Position numbers and translations under genes: made by a program | Origin: Dipetalonema caudispina | Taxonomy: Eukaryota > Nematoda > Chromadorea > Rhabditida > Onchocercidae | Reading direction: 5' to 3' | Assembly: GCA_013365325.1 (NCBI GenBank) | Contig: JABVXV010000099.1 | Location: forward strand, 124,001-188,000 | DNA length: 64,000 nt | The notes under the pieces: generated by a model | What the model saw: the letters and a program-made list of their open reading frames with translations, nothing else | Told to the model about the DNA's origin: nothing | Databases searched by the model: none | Shown: one piece after another, positions 38,982 to 54,300 of the stretch | Numbering within the stretch: the first letter of the stretch is position 1 | How the letters are laid out: every line of letters begins with the position of its first letter

Positions 38982-41900
38982 GTAGCATCCTGTGTTATTG
39001 TTTGCTCTGTTTTAAATGTGTAAATGAGATACTAGGTCTTGCATAAAACCGGATCATATATAAAACTGGGACGGTTCATGCTAACGTACACGAGGATATG
39101 ATTCTGGTTAAAACTTTTGGTTGTATTTCCCACAAGATAGTAGATCTGCCGTTTCATTGTGAAATTTTGCATGCTTTTTATTTTTTTGTAATTTTTTCCG
39201 TTTATCATTGCTGTTGTTAACCCTTATTTCTAATGCTAAGGATGAAAGATCTACTTTTGCGTCTTTCTCGGCTTCCCGATTTTCGTTTGAGAAAATTGAA
39301 TTAATAAATGCAAGTTCATAATGTTACCATGGTTGTTTTATGCATACTGCTTGGAGAATATTACGTGTATAGTAAGGAGCGAATTACAGAATATATTACA
39401 GATTCAGATCTTTTTTTCAAGCAAAGCATGGGAATTGTGGAGTTGTGTTGTGAGAAAATTTGGGGAAAACTTAGTGAGTGATATAGAAGCCGTTAAGAGA
39501 ACTTGGGTCCTGTTTCATGGATAATCGACGTCATTTCAGTACGAAGAGATTCTGATTTCACACTACAGAAGTTTTTTAATATCATCAGCTATTTATGATG
39601 GGTATTTTTAGTTTGAGGATGGAATCTGGTACAATAGTAAGTTTTAGTAAGGATCAGGAATTGTTTCATATATTTTAAATAAGTTTTGAAAGGAAAAGTG
39701 CCGAGTAGTTTCAAGATCAAAGGAAGTAACTCAAGACAAAAACTGAAGAGATTACAGAAGAGACAGTGTATTTGGATCAAAAAAGCCAACAGAGAATGAG
39801 GCAGTGGGGTTTATAATGGTCATATTTTTTTTGAAAACTGTTTTACCATATTATTTATACCAATGAAACGAATTCCACATTACCTTCACAAAATTTACAG
39901 TACGTAAGCGCTCGATTTTTAGAGGTAAATATGTGCTCCTTCTGCAAAATATCTACTTTTGTTTCGTCAAAGATTCCTGATATATTTCGTTAAAAGTTGA
40001 AGTCAGTTTCCCAAAAGCAGAAATTGCAGAAGGCACCAAATTAACATATACTGCTCAGAACGAAATTTAGCTGGCAAGAAGTATAAAAATTTCTTGTGCT
40101 TTGAAAAAAATAACGGATATACGACAGAAAATAACCGCAAGTGGAGAGACCACTAAAATCATCGAAATTTACGGAGCAGTGAAACAATTCCATTTCTGAT
40201 TAAACTTTTCGATTTGGTGCTAGCTTAATAAGAATGATTGTCAAACAATTTCTAAATGTTTCAGTCGGAACTGTTGCAAATTTGCAATCCTGCCAAAGTA
40301 TTCCATTGGTTTATCATTACAAAATGATTTTCTGAGGTTTCCGAAGCTGAGACCATTCACATTTGAACAATACGAAACGAATTACAGTGCGTAAAATTAG
40401 CTCTTTTCCGCAAAATGTAAACATATTAGATGTTCATGTATAAACTACTAAGCCACTTCAATCAAAAAATGTTGGAAAACCGTAGTAGATAACCCGACGG
40501 CAGCATATTAGTGATAAGCTTATGAAAGGATCTGTTTTTTACGGTATCCTTCGTTTCATCATTACTATAAACAAAAACTTTCCAATCATCATCCTATCAT
40601 ATTTCATCTCCCTTTTTGTTATTTAAAGACAAGTTTTTGCTTGTTATAGCAGTTTAATCAACAACTGTCACATCCATTTTACTTACTGACGTTTTAGCTG
40701 TTATTTTGTCAAAAGCTTTTTTTTCTTGTGGGTTATAGAAAACGGTAGGTGTGGTTGTTGCAAATGCTTATTTGTGCAAGTTTAAATTCAACATTTTAGC
40801 AGTTCGTAAGCAGGATGGAAAGTCAGTTTTCGGCTTTTCCATACTTATTTGGTAATCCATTCAATTTTGCTTTGATGATCAATTTATCGTCGTCCAGCAA
40901 GTTACATCTCGGGGGAATAAAGTAACATGCCAAATGTATAAGTATTTCTAAGAAAATTCGGATTGAATCCTGATTAAACTAATGAAATTCTTTCACAGCT
41001 GTTCTACGGACACTCTATGTTTCGATTTCGTTTTTTTGTTTGTTCAAAAATCAGATCATAAGTTGCTGCTATGCCCAGTTGTAAGATAAATTATATATAT
41101 AAATCAGGCATTCCCATGACTTATTCAGAGATAATATGCGCAATATGAAGCGGTCAACTTTTCTACGCTATTTGGTACTATATAGCATTATTGTTGATGT
41201 ATGATGTCTGCTCACGATGTGTCTACAGGGTATGTGTGCAAGTGGTTCGGTTCATTCGACCTCAGTTGTTGCTCGGTCACTACTCACTCTCATCTGTTTC
41301 AACTGTCCATTCCTTCTAATAATCAATCTATTTCATTGTCATCATTTCCAACTCTTCCTAAGTTTATATATCTTATTTTAATAAGGTGAATGACTTCATT
41401 TGTCTTTCTTCTCAAGTTATATTGCTTTTTCTAAATTCCAAAATTCATAACTTTAAAAAAAAAGTATTTTGTGAAAGTGAGCTTAAAAGATTTACAAACA
41501 ATTATGGGACGCATTCGAAACTTTACAGTGTTTCTTATGACTATTATTCTATATGGTTCCAATTTTGTTACTTTAAATACTGCTACTATTATTTTTCATT
41601 AATTTGCCTCTTGTTTTTTTTTCTTTTTTTTTTATTGATTTAAATTTATCCTTCCACTGATTTTATTACTCATTTACCAATTCTATAGCAAAAAATTTTG
41701 CTGAAAAAAAGCTTCTGTTGTTTGTGATAGTCAAGTACGTGAAATGCAAATTGGTTAAGTTATTTCAGAATGTTCAAAATTACTAACGCAAGATACTGCA
41801 GGACTGCAGGTAGTTAGGAAACATTGATTTGCAAAGAAAGCAAAGATATTGTTTCATAGACATGGTATAAACTGTATTACGAATGAATCTGTTAAAAAAA

Positions 41901-43282
41901 AAGGTTAAATTCGGAGAATTGGAAAGGATAGTTTACAGTAGAAGCTATCTGCAACATATTCTTGCCTATGCAAACACTTTTTCTTTTTATAACTCGTAAT
42001 TTGCTTTATGATTAAAATTTCAATTCTTCATACTTTTTTCTTTGTGGTGAATTTTGCTTTTCTTTTCAACTGACTTATTAATCCTTTCTGCTCACCTTGC
42101 TATATATATTATACATGATTAACCAATATGTTTGGGAAGGGATGAATATCAATCATACTGTTATTCATAGGCCTAATTGAAACAATATTCATCGAACATT
42201 TTATGAAGAACCAATGTTCAGTTTTCCTATCAGTTCCTGGGTCATACATATGCAAAAAACAGCTTTTACACAGTAGCAAGTAACAAATGATTTCAACCTA
42301 AGATGATGAAGTTGAAATTATTGTTGATGATCGATGGAATTATAATGCAAGTATTAGTTACGAAACTACTTTTGTTTTACTTTTATAATGTATTCAGTGG
42401 ACAAAATGGAGATATTGATGAAATGGACGTGATCGACATTTAGCAAGAATCCAACTAAAACAGAAAATGTTTCCTAATAGAAACACTTTCGATAAATTGT
42501 GTCTTTGTTTCGAAAGGCAAAAATACCGCCACTATAAGAAAATTGAATTGTAATAGTGATAATGCGCATAGATACAGCTACTATTTGATTGCGCTGAAAA
42601 TCAATTAATGTTAGGCAAAGATTGGCGATCTTTGCCCTTTTGCAAGTAAAAATTAATTTCACTGAAATCTGTTGCAAAATTTCCTCAATTTCAGCGTTTT
42701 CTTCACCCAAAACTTTTTATTTTGTGTGCATTCCCAAAAATTTTATTCTTACGCATATGAATATTATTATTTTAGAGGGTGGAAAGTAAACTAATTGCAT
42801 GTAAAAATAGAAATTTTGAGTTATGTGAATTATTACATAACTTCAGAGAGAGATTTGCGTAAAGATATTTTTTCCAGTTCAAAATTTCAAACATTAAAAA
42901 TAATTTATCTTTGGTCAAATTTGTTTAAATTGTTTATTTTTTCCCGAAATGTATCTGATCTTTCCTTCTATTGTCGTGTCCTTTGACTCAATTTGTATCT
43001 GATATATTTTCTACGGCTCACCAAGCGATATACAGTTCCTGTCAAACTTTATCAATTATTATTTTTTAAAAAAAATTATTCCTATTAAAAGCTTAACTAC
43101 AAAGTCATTATCAGTATTAATTATCATTAGTTCAATAAAAATCGTGCAATTCTTCTGAAGATATTTTTTATGTACACCCACGTATAGACAAAAGTTCCAG
43201 ACTTCTACTCATCATGTTGATGCTTATGACATTAAATTTTTAACAATTTATAAACTTCAGTTAAGTTTTAGAAAGATTGGCG
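38982..43282. promoter_or_regulatory. long gene-free region upstream of the laminin alpha gene
   Basis: About 4.3 kb with no coding exon or domain that I can support on either strand; open frames are short and unlinked. As the 5' flank of a tissue-regulated basement-membrane gene it is the likely site of laminin promoter and enhancer elements (inference). The start ATG at 43283 follows an AACTTCAG-like acceptor at about 43254-43260, so a spliced leader or 5'-UTR exon is possible. Confidence 0.4.
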
Positions 43283-45352
43283 ATGTTACCCGTACTTCTG
43301 CTCATTGTAGCAGTAAAAACGGGTTTCACTTGGGGACAGGTGCTGGTACCACCGTATACCAATCTGGCACTTGATAGGAAAATTGAAGCATCCTCAACAT
43401 GTGGTGAGCTTAACGGACAACCGATAAAGGAAATTTTTTGCCAGATAGCTGGTAAATTTTAATCTTCTTTCACCTTTTATTATCTGCTTAATTACTCATT
43501 AATTAGTGTTAATCCTGGGAAAACAGTAGAGTATAAAATATGCTTGGATAGAAAAGTGAAGACGACTAGTTGTTTAGTTATACATTTCTAGAGAAATTTA
43601 TGACTTTCAGGTTCAAGTCAATATACTCCTTTAAATCAGTATTCGTACAGTACCGGTGAAGATAGCAGTTCCGTCTTTGCTGAACTTAAAATGGAAAAAC
43701 AATCTTTTGTTCAGGTAAGACTTTCTTGCTAATCAAAAAAAAAAAAAGATTTTTTAATAAGATTTTATACCGGTGGCTTTAATTAGCTATAAGGGGAAAT
43801 AAATTAAACAAAGTAATAGAGACTTTGAAAATACTATTTCTCATATCACCAGTTCCTACAGTAACTAGTACCCACTGATACTATATTGATGATGTTCATT
43901 CTCACAATTTCTTAACAAGTGGACCACAACTCTTCACATTATTTTTGCTTGTAGGGTGGGCAAATGTGCGATTTTTGTCAATCGAATAGTTCATTTGCAC
44001 ATCCAGCAACAAATATGGTTGATGGAAGAGCAAGCTGGTGGCAAAGTCCGCCACTAAGCCGTGGGATGCAATACAATCAAGTTAACATTAGCATTAATCT
44101 GGAACAGGTAAGTCAGATTGCTAATAAACTGTTTCGAAAATTGAGAAAAATAAGTTTTCTGAGTTAAATCGGAACAGAAAGCTTATTAATAATTCGTAAT
44201 AACTTGAGGTGAAAAGGTTTAAATACTGCGGACAATTCTGATAATTTAGCCGTGGGAATTCAATAGAAAAGAAATTGAAAAAAAGTTAAACTAGGACATT
44301 TCACATGTGAGGAATTCTTTAGGAATTTCATGTGGCTTATGTGTGGATTCAAATGGCAAATAGTCCTCGACCAGGATCATGGGTGCTAGAAAGATCTATC
44401 GATGGCGGAAAAACTTATACACCTTGGCAGTACTTTGCTGAAACGCCTGCTGAATGCGATCGCGTCAGTCTAATTCTAATCCATATTATGATTGGTCGCT
44501 TTTTCTCATATTATTTTTTCTGAATAACATTATGATAAACTACTGATTCGCAGTATTCGAGAGAAATTTCGGAAGTTTTGATTTCAGCTATTCGGACGTC
44601 ATACGCTCCAACCAATATTAGAAGATGATACTGTTATATGCACCCACGAATTCTCAGGAATTCATCCCATGGAGAATGCGGAGGTAAAAAGCTTTTAGGA
44701 GATTGACTAGAAATATCTTATGATTCAAATTTCTGCATTTATGAATATTTGATTTAACAGATTCAGTGACAAATCCTTTTCTTTAGGAAAGTAAGAATGT
44801 TTTGAAATTTCCAATAGTACCTATAACAGAGAGTAAACAAATAAGAAATCTTTCTAGATCATGATAAATTTGCTTGAGAATCGCCCAGGAAAGCACAACT
44901 TCAGTCATTCTGAAGTTCTTCAAAACTTCACTCGTGCAACAAATGTACGGCTTCGGCTTCTACGTACCAAAACGTTGCACGGCCATCTGATGGATGTGAA
45001 TCGACGAGATCCCACTGTCACACGACGAGTTAGTCTGTTTGTTGCTAAATAAACATGTTTAGACTGATCATAAGTACAAAAAGATCGAAAAAAAGAGTGC
45101 TTACATGGTGGCTTATTTGATTTCAATAATGTGGTGAAAGTTGATGGATTAATAAAATCGCATAATAATTCCTAATAGACTTTATTGGAACCGTCTTTTA
45201 AGCCTTAGCCTCGAAAAGTGCTCAAACATAAGTGAAATATAACGTGATAGAATGAGCCGTTCTTATGAATTCTGAGAAATAAGGAAGTAGAAGTGAACCA
45301 GCTACTTCCATAGAAGACGTGGAGAATTTCGACGATTTTTGAAGCACATTGC
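43283..45352 (+). other. epi-1: laminin alpha signal peptide and LN (polymerisation) domain
   Basis: The LN domain is split over about six exons. Landmarks are [79 protein letters not shown] and [18 protein letters not shown] domains mediate head-to-head laminin network assembly. Confidence 0.93.
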
Positions 45353-48300
45353 AGTATTTCTATGCGATTAAAGAAATCTTTATGGGCGGACGATGTGTTT
45401 GTAATGGACATGCGGATACTTGTGATATTCTTGACGTTCGACGTTCCAATATACTCCTTTGCAGGTTTATATCTTTTGTTGATTCTTCAGCTCCTTCGTT
45501 ATTTTAAATTTTGACTTTAAATTATAGAGCGGAAATGAAACGTATAAGCACTAATCTTTCATTTCTATATAGACAAAATTAGAAGACAAGGAAACTTGAG
45601 TAAAAAAAAAGAGGAGGCAAAAATTAGGAAAAAAGCCATCATATTTAAAAACCAAAAGATCTTTTTTTCCATTCGACATTTTAAATGTTTCCTTATAGGA
45701 CGAAAAACGAGGCTTGCGAATATGATTTGATCCTTTATTATCAAATGTTATTTTTCATAACGTACTATTGTTTACGTTATTTAATTGCAGGTGTGAACAT
45801 AATACTTGTGGAGATCATTGTGAATACTGCTGTCCAGGATTTGAACAGAAAATGTGGCAAAGAAGCAAGGAGGGCGCTGAATTTATGTGTGAACGTAATT
45901 CTTTAAAACTTTTTCACTGCTTAAGTCTGATCAAAAGCATAATAGTCGTATGAGTAATTCCAGCTGAAATTATCCGCCTCAAAAGTAAAAATATTTTTCA
46001 GTTCGCTGCGGATCCATAAATGATTAGTATTTAAAACTCCTTTGACCCGCAGAATTCTTAAGCTATTATTGGCTTGAGTATGTTAAACGGTAGATAACAA
46101 TCATAGAATGAAAAGTATACAAGTTATTTGTATACTTACAGCATGTAATTGTCATGGACATAGCGAGGAATGTATTTATGAAAAAGAACTCGACAGAATG
46201 CATTCGAGCTTAGATATTCATGGTAACTATGATGGAGGCGGCCGCTGTCTAAACTGCAGAGTTTGTCATTTCGTCTTTCCGGTTTTTCTTTCGGTTCTGA
46301 ATTCCTATACTTTTCAATCTTCATGACAAATTAATCAATCATAAGAGCTTTTTTTTTCAAGCAAAGTTACAGGACAATACAGAAGGTATAAACTGTAACA
46401 AATGCATCTTTGGATACTATCGGCCACGAATGAAATGGTGGAACGAAACAGATGTATGTCAACGTAAGTTCCTTTTGTTTTTTGAAACTAACTAAAACTT
46501 GACGTTTACCAAAAATTGCTTAAGCATCTTATGAGATCCTTTTGATGTTTGAAACGATACACCGCAAATGAAGTCACGATAGGCCCAGACAGATATCTTG
46601 AGCTAGCTTTTTTTCCTTTCAATCTCATATCTTCCCATGTGCGCACACCTTGTCCTCGTATCCTTAGGCTGTTTCTACCTCTACTGGTTGTCACTGAGGA
46701 AGACAATGTGCTAGCATTAGTTTGCAGAGAATCGTATTTTTAGGTATTCGTTAAAAGTTCAACATCCTTCTTTTCATTTTTTTTTTTTTCCCGCTGGTAA
46801 TCTTTTTTTCTACTTTCAATAGTAACTTCATCCGCTCCGTATGCTATTACTAGTTTTAACGTTAACCTGAGTTTGGCACTTTTGGTCTTAGTCCGCAAAA
46901 TATGTCATTTTTTATTATTGGAATTCACATGAAATAATTTCTGAAAGGTTATCTGATATTCAGGATAGGTCCTTTACCTGATTTTTAGATATTCAAGTCA
47001 TTTGTTGTGAACCTCAAAATGATTTTTTTTAAATTTCTTAAGTTTTTCGACATGGCTTGCACACGCGTAAATATCACAAGATGCCTCATTAATTTTATAA
47101 AAAATATGACTGATATATTCCCAGAACACGTGTGGATACATTAACATCTCTCGGAAATCAAGCGCTCACTGCTTACGGAGCTACTATTGTAAATGTGCAA
47201 AGTAATTCTTCGAAGCGTAGTGCAGCCTCTACCTACCTTGCTCTTAGCATGAGCAGCTCACACTTTGTCGTCAAAGTATCCCGATAGGGACAGCTTCAGT
47301 AGTACAGTCTCTAGACTGGATTTTGCGAAAGTCAGCTTTCCGTATCCAATAGTCTTAACTGTTTGGGGGCGTTGGCTCAACAACTCTTGAAATTTTTTTT
47401 CTTTCAACGCCAAAAAAATGCCGAAGTTCGATGGAAAATCAAAAAGATAACTTTCACATTGCAGCTTGCATGTGCGATCCCACAAAACATACGGGAGATT
47501 GTGAAGATGAAACAGCTCGTTGTATTTGCAAGCCTCAGTTCACCGGAGTGAATTGTGATAAATGCGCACCTGGTCACTATTCGCCTCCAGAATGTAAACC
47601 TTGCGATTGCTCTGTAAATGGCACTTTGGATAATACTTGTCTGGTATTGTTCTCTACTGCTCTATTTGAATTTTATTATTTGCTTTCAACTACTTAAATA
47701 GGCGTAAAAGGGCGTAGGCGTAAAATTATGCACTAATAGATCAGTTGGGTCTAGTAAATCTCATACTTTTCTATATTAGTCGGAAATACTGTAGCGCAAG
47801 GTTCATTTTAATCTGTTTCTTATCCATTAATTAATCTTTCGAGAAACAAAATTTTTTAGCCTATTAGTGGACGTTGTCCATGTAAAAAGAATTACGGAGG
47901 CGAGCTTTGCCAGGTATGCGCATCGGGATATACAAATCTCACAGCCGGGTGTATCTGTAAGTTTTGTTACTAATCTTAGATAATTGCATTAGTTCTTCAC
48001 TTTCAAAACATTTCTTTTTTTTTATCTATGTGACTGCTGCAAGCAATTATTTTTCTTTTTAAAATATCAGCTTGCAAATGCGATGAACTCGGATCGCTAC
48101 ACAATAATTGTAATGAAAGCACAGCACAGTGTATGTGCAAGACCAATTTTGCTGGGCTTACCTGCGACAGTTGCGCTGATGGATACTTCGGTGATTCTCT
48201 ATGTGAATGTAAGTTTTTTGGTACTGTATTTGAAAATATTGTCAATGAAGTATACTTCTGTATGCTGAGCTAAATCACTTCAGATTGCGATTGTGATGCA

Positions 48301-51300
48301 ATCGGTACGGAGGAGAGTATTTGTGACAAAGAAACTGGTACTTGCCTGTGTAAACCTGGATTCTCTGGTTCTCGATGCGATGAGTGCAGCCTGAACTTTT
48401 ATGGCTATCCATACTGCAAAGGTATATATTTTAGTTTTCGAGCTTCGAAACTTCGAATACCTTTTCATGTTGATTGTTGGAATCATCTCAACTGCTGTGG
48501 TAAACTTATTATTAGTTTTAACGTTAACCTGAGTTTGTCAATTTTAGTGTTAGTCCGTGAAATATGCCATTCTTTGCCATTGGAATTCACATGAAATCAT
48601 TTCTGAAAAGTTGTCCAGTATTGAGGATATATTCCCGCCTTCATCTGATTTTCAGATATTTTTTTTCAGAATGTAGCTGCAACGAACATGGCTCAAAGTC
48701 AGCAAAATGTGATCGAAAAAATGGTGACTGCCCGTGTTATGCAAATTTCACGAGTAAAAAATGTGATCGTTGTGCTGCAGGATTTTATGATTTCCCAAAC
48801 TGCAAGCCATGTTCGTGTCTGGCTATTGGCTCTAAAGGAATGACTTGTGATAGCAATGGCCAGGTGTGTCAGCTATTGTATAACGCTTTTTGCTAGATTT
48901 AAATGTTTTGATGTTAAAATAGTTATACATACAGTTTATGCGCATATATTCATTTCTTACTAGATTATTATACTTCACGAAAATTACTTGTTTTCAGTGT
49001 TACTGTAAACCGAATTTCCAAGGTGAAAGATGTAATCAGTGCAAAACAAATTTCTACAATTTTCCAATCTGTGAAGGTATATACATTTCATACAACAGCT
49101 TACTTTTTTAATATCAAAACGAGAAAGACAACTTATTGTTTTATTAATTTCGTCTGTATTTTTCCTGATGCAATTGTTACCATACCAATAAATGTTACAG
49201 AATGTAATTGTAATCCGAAAGGCGTAGTAGCAGGTTTTGCCGGTTGTGATAAGGTTGAACCGGGTGAATTATGTACCTGCAAAACGCATGTTACGGGTCG
49301 TATATGTGATCAGTGCAAATCGACCTACTGGGATTTGCAGTATCACCATGAAGATGGTTGTGTACAATGTGACTGCAATTTGGCTGGGACACTTTCGGGA
49401 TTGAACGAATGCAGTATTGAAGAGGGACAGTGCAATTGTAAAAGGCATGTTGTTGGTCGTCGATGTGATAAATGTGCTGACGGATTTTTTCAGCTAGAAG
49501 TGCATAATCAGTTTGGATGTCAAGGTAAATCTTTGGCTTATTACTTATTGATTATTGTGTTCTGTACTCTCAGCTTTAATAAACAACGGTTTGAGAAAAT
49601 TATTGAGAACAGATGAAAAAAAGTGTTACCAGCGTTTTTTAGAAATTCTTATAATTTTCAGCTTGCAATTGCGACGTTGGTGGTGCACTAGGAGTTGGCT
49701 GCGATATGCAAACAGGAGAGTGTCGTTGCAGACCTCGGATCACTGGTCAGAAGTGTGACAGACCTATCGAAAATCATTACTTCCCAACACTGTGGCACAA
49801 TAAAGTGAGCATTTCCTTATTTTGTTTTTATTTTAGAATCGATGCTGTTTGTCAAAATCTCTATTATCTTCTATTCTTAACGGTATACCTCTTCGGATAG
49901 ACGTAGTGCTTCGAAAAGGGCTTAAATGCGATTAGTCTAACTTTTCAGTTTGGTCCAGCAATTTTCGTCTTTCAATGATCCAGCCTCTCATTTTTAATCT
50001 TATAACATGGATACTGTTGACCATTTTGTTCAAAACTATGAGACATATGTTCTACCAAATTTTAACACTACGAAAATCGCTCTTATTAAATTATGAGTAA
50101 TTTTATTCATTCGTAGTATGAAGTGGAAGATGGTATATCAATGGAACAGAATCCCGTACGTTTTGCAATCGATAAAAATAAATTTCCAAATTATTCATGG
50201 AGGGGATATGCGGTATTCTCACCAATCCAAGAAGACATTTTGTTGGATATAACAATTAACAAAGCCAGTCTTTATCGTCTTCTTTTCCACTACGTTAATC
50301 CAACCGATGTTCAAATTGATACCAGAGTTGCGATCATACCTCATTTCACGCATACTCAAGGTTAGCTTTTGTCAGAACATTACACTTATTTACCTGATAA
50401 AGTTAATAACTTCTTATTGCATCACTTTTGTTGTAGATGTGGAGCAAAGAGCCAGATTGAATCTTCCACCAACATCCGAACCAACAACTATAGCCATCAA
50501 TTCCAAACAACCATTCATCTTAAATCCTGGGAAATGGCGTATTAAGATTTCAACCAAACAGCGACTTTTTTTGGTAACAAAATATATTGTCTGGTAGAAT
50601 ATGTTGGAGCTGTCTTACTGAACATGAAAATTTCAGGATTACGTCGTATTGCTACCCTCAGAATATTATGAAGGGACGGTGCTGAAGGAGCGTATTTTTG
50701 AACCATGTCAAGCACATGATTCACAAAATACAACGTGCTTTGATTTGTTATATCCACCACTCCCAATTGCATCACGAGCAGACGTCGTCGAACATGGGTT
50801 TATCACAGAAGAACAAAATGACACTAATGCAGTACAAACAGAAAAGGTCAAGTGAAATCATTAACGGCATATTCCTAACAGGTGCAAACCTAAAGAGAAA
50901 ATATCAAATCTCGTAACTGCGTATACCAACAAGAAAGGATGAAGAGCATTATTTTCTCGTAAGCAACTTGAAATACATTTGACAGTGGATCCCCTACAAT
51001 TAATTTAACTTGCAGATGCCAACAGAGAACTTGCTTGAGATAGTTGGTGAAGCAGCATTTGTGCGGGCTGCCAATGAAGGTCGTGAAATTCGCACATCTT
51101 TAAAGGTCATGATAAGATTTCATGTTTTTTTCAATATGTTTGATTCTTTTTATTAAGTTGGCTATCTACTTTACTAATTTTTCAGGTACCAGAAGATAAT
51201 TATTATATTTTCTTACTGGAATATTACAACGCGGATCCAAAAACAATTCCATTAACTTTGGAAGTGAGGCAATACGATCAACTTCTAATGAGGGAAAACA

Positions 51301-54300
51301 TTATCCTTAAACATTGCCCATACTCGTCAGTTTTTTCTTTTTCTCTTTGATTTCATTAATTTTTATTAGCTTGGTAACTTTAGAGCATTGTAGTGGTTTG
51401 AAGTGCCTAAAAGATTATAATTCCATTTTCCGTTATATTTCTTCCATTCCATTCCACAGTTGCTTTTGCAAAATTTTCGACCGAAATATTCTGCAAAGGA
51501 GCTTATCACTTGCTCTATTCTTCGATCCGAATGCTTTTGATTTGAGATTATCCTGAAAAAGTTTTCGTTTCTTGGGGACAGAGCGTTCTTTTACCTTCTC
51601 GTGATTAGACCAGTAAGTTTTGTCTGAATTTATTCGACAATGTTACAAATAGCGATCGTTTGGTGGCTAACGTTATCCATAGAAGTGATGACTTGATAAA
51701 TAAATGTTTTAGGACATTTTGTCGCGATATCGCATCATCTGATGCAGGCGTTGCGCTGATGCATTTGAAAGATGGAGAAGATGTGACAGTTACATTAATT
51801 GTTGAACCAGAACATGAATTTGGTTTAGCTTCGGCTAATCTTATTAAAATGGAAGATTGGGATGTTAGCTATCTTCAACAAGTTAGTAGTATTTTGCATC
51901 TTTTGGGCACTATAACGAAGCCTTGAAAAAATTCAAGCAACAAACTTCCATTTTCCACATTACATGTTATAGGTTCCTGTATGTATCCGTAAAAATGGAC
52001 ACTGTGTAAGTCAATGGTTCCCTCCTGTAGCTAATGGCATTCTTAACGAAGCTGAATCACAGTTGAATGCAAATAATTCAATTAGTGGTGAAAAACTGCC
52101 ATTTGTCATTGCCAATCCGAAAGAGGTTCAAGTTATGGCGCTCGATGAAAACATGGTATGATGCGTTTAATGTGCATTATCGATTATGAAACGTATTGTT
52201 GTTTACTTCTAGATTTACACTTTTTACATCCTTTCATCCTTATAGGGCACAGTAGAAGTATCAGGAGTAGTACCATCTCATGGTCATTATGTCTTCATTG
52301 TACAGTACTTCAATCCGGACAACACATTGCTAACTGTAGACGTTACGCTCCAGAATGGACATCTTCATCATGGTATTTACGGAAACCTTTTGGTTCCTTC
52401 AACTACTTTGTTCATCTTCAGTAGTACTGGTACAAGAAAATGTATTTTTTCAAATTTGATTGGAAGTATGTCATAGTAAAAATATCTTTCATTTTCAGCA
52501 GAGATACCATTTTCCTACTGCCCAAGTGTTATCGGTTGTCGAGCAGTAATTCGAGATAAAGAACGACAAGATGTGATACAGTTTTTCATTGATGATAAAT
52601 ATACTGCATCATTTTATTTTAACGAAAGCCAAAAAGGACCACTGTATATTGCAAGTTTTTCAAGCTTTATTTTCTGAAGTTATTATTTTTTGTTTTACAT
52701 TTTCAAATGAATATATTGTTTTAAATCTAAATAGTGTAGTCATTCAATAAATTGCTGAAATCCTCATTCAATGTTGCAAAAAAAACTGAAATTATGACAT
52801 TCGTCTTTTTTTTTTTTTTTTTTTTATGTTACCTTATCAATTCAGTTTTATACAGGATTCGATAACATCCCTGCCATTTCATTCATATAGCGATACATTG
52901 TTAGCCCCATTACCTGTCGATTTGTCTATTCAGTATATACAGGAATGCAGTTCAAATAACTTCAAAAATGAGTAAGTGTTGCTTGTGTAGATTACTAAAG
53001 ATATGTTCAGCAAAACTTGAAGATAGATGTATTTCATAGAAATAATTTCTCCAAAAAAAACTTTGTTTTACCATTGTTTTAAAATTTATGAAGACGATTT
53101 CTAAGGACTAAATCACAGGAGGTCAATTTTGGATGGTAATTTAACCTTTTTAGCCCATCAAGTGTAAGTGAATACTGTCGTCAAAAAGTGTTCTCTTTAA
53201 CTTCCGAATACAATATGGCAGCACTTCCATGTGAATGTAGTTCTCACGGCAGTACAAGTTTCATGTGTGAAGAATATGGTGGCGAGTGTTCTTGTCGTCC
53301 GAATATAATAGGACGTCGATGTGATCGTTGCGCGCCCGGATATTACAGTTTCCCGGATTGCATTAGTTCGTTATTTCCCATTTTCTCTTACTGTTTGCTC
53401 GAATTTAAATTTCTGATTGGAAGTATTCGATTTTAGAATGCAGATGTCCAGATAATCACTTATGTGATGAGAACACTGGTCAGTGTTTCTGTCCACCACA
53501 TGTTGAAGGGAAACATTGCGACAGCTGCGTACCCTACGCGTTCGGTTATGATCCTCTAATTGGTTGTCAGCTGTGTGGCTGTCAGCAAAATGGCTCAGAA
53601 GCCCGACAGCTTCAATGTGATCCAGACAATGGACAGTGCCTGTATGTTATCCTTCTATCAGCCCTGTTATCACTCTTCAATAGTTTATTTGATCATTTTG
53701 AAAACGAGGTTTAGAATATTTCCAAAATATGCATGATTAATGAACCATCAGTTTCTATGATAATGAAAAAATTTATCACAGGTGCAAAGTCAATGTTGGT
53801 GGCAGAAAATGTGACAAATGTTTGCCAGGTTTCTATGGCTTTCCACATTGTTACGAATGCGCATGCGAAATAAAGGGTACTACCGAAGAAATCTGTGAAT
53901 CAACCAATGCGGCTTGTAAGTGCAAGGTAGATCCTTCACTCCATAAGCATTTTGTTTCATTATCCAAACGGATTCATTAATAAGGTTATGCAACAAATAT
54001 ACTCAACAACTACATTGTTCCAGAAAAATGTAATTGGTGAAAATTGCGATATTTGTCGTCCTGGTACTTTCGATTTACGTGCATCAAACTCTGATGGTTG
54101 TGCGGAGTGTTTCTGCTTTGGTGCAACTGATCGTTGTCGATCTTCGTTTCTTCCTGTTACTTTTGTAATATTTCACCACATTATTGTATATAATATAATA
54201 AGAAATAATTAATTAGTTTAAAAAGATGTATTTTTTGCTTCAGTAATTCTTGATTTTGCATAGGTTAATTTCGATGAAGAGGCGTGGAAAGTGTATCCAA

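Larger units (their letters stand above)
45353..49760 (+). other. epi-1: laminin alpha first LE (laminin-type EGF) array
   Basis: Consecutive eight-cysteine LE modules begin [14 protein letters not shown] (45388) and continue through [101 protein letters not shown] and [15 protein letters not shown]. About ten or more modules form the rod of the short arm. Introns of widely different length break the modules; the longest runs from about 46465 to 47463. Confidence 0.93.

Noticed and set aside
39300..43200. Several 60-85 aa open frames on both strands upstream of laminin
   Set aside because: They have no recognisable motif, no linked exons in phase, and a composition like that of introns, so they were treated as noise in the laminin 5' flank.
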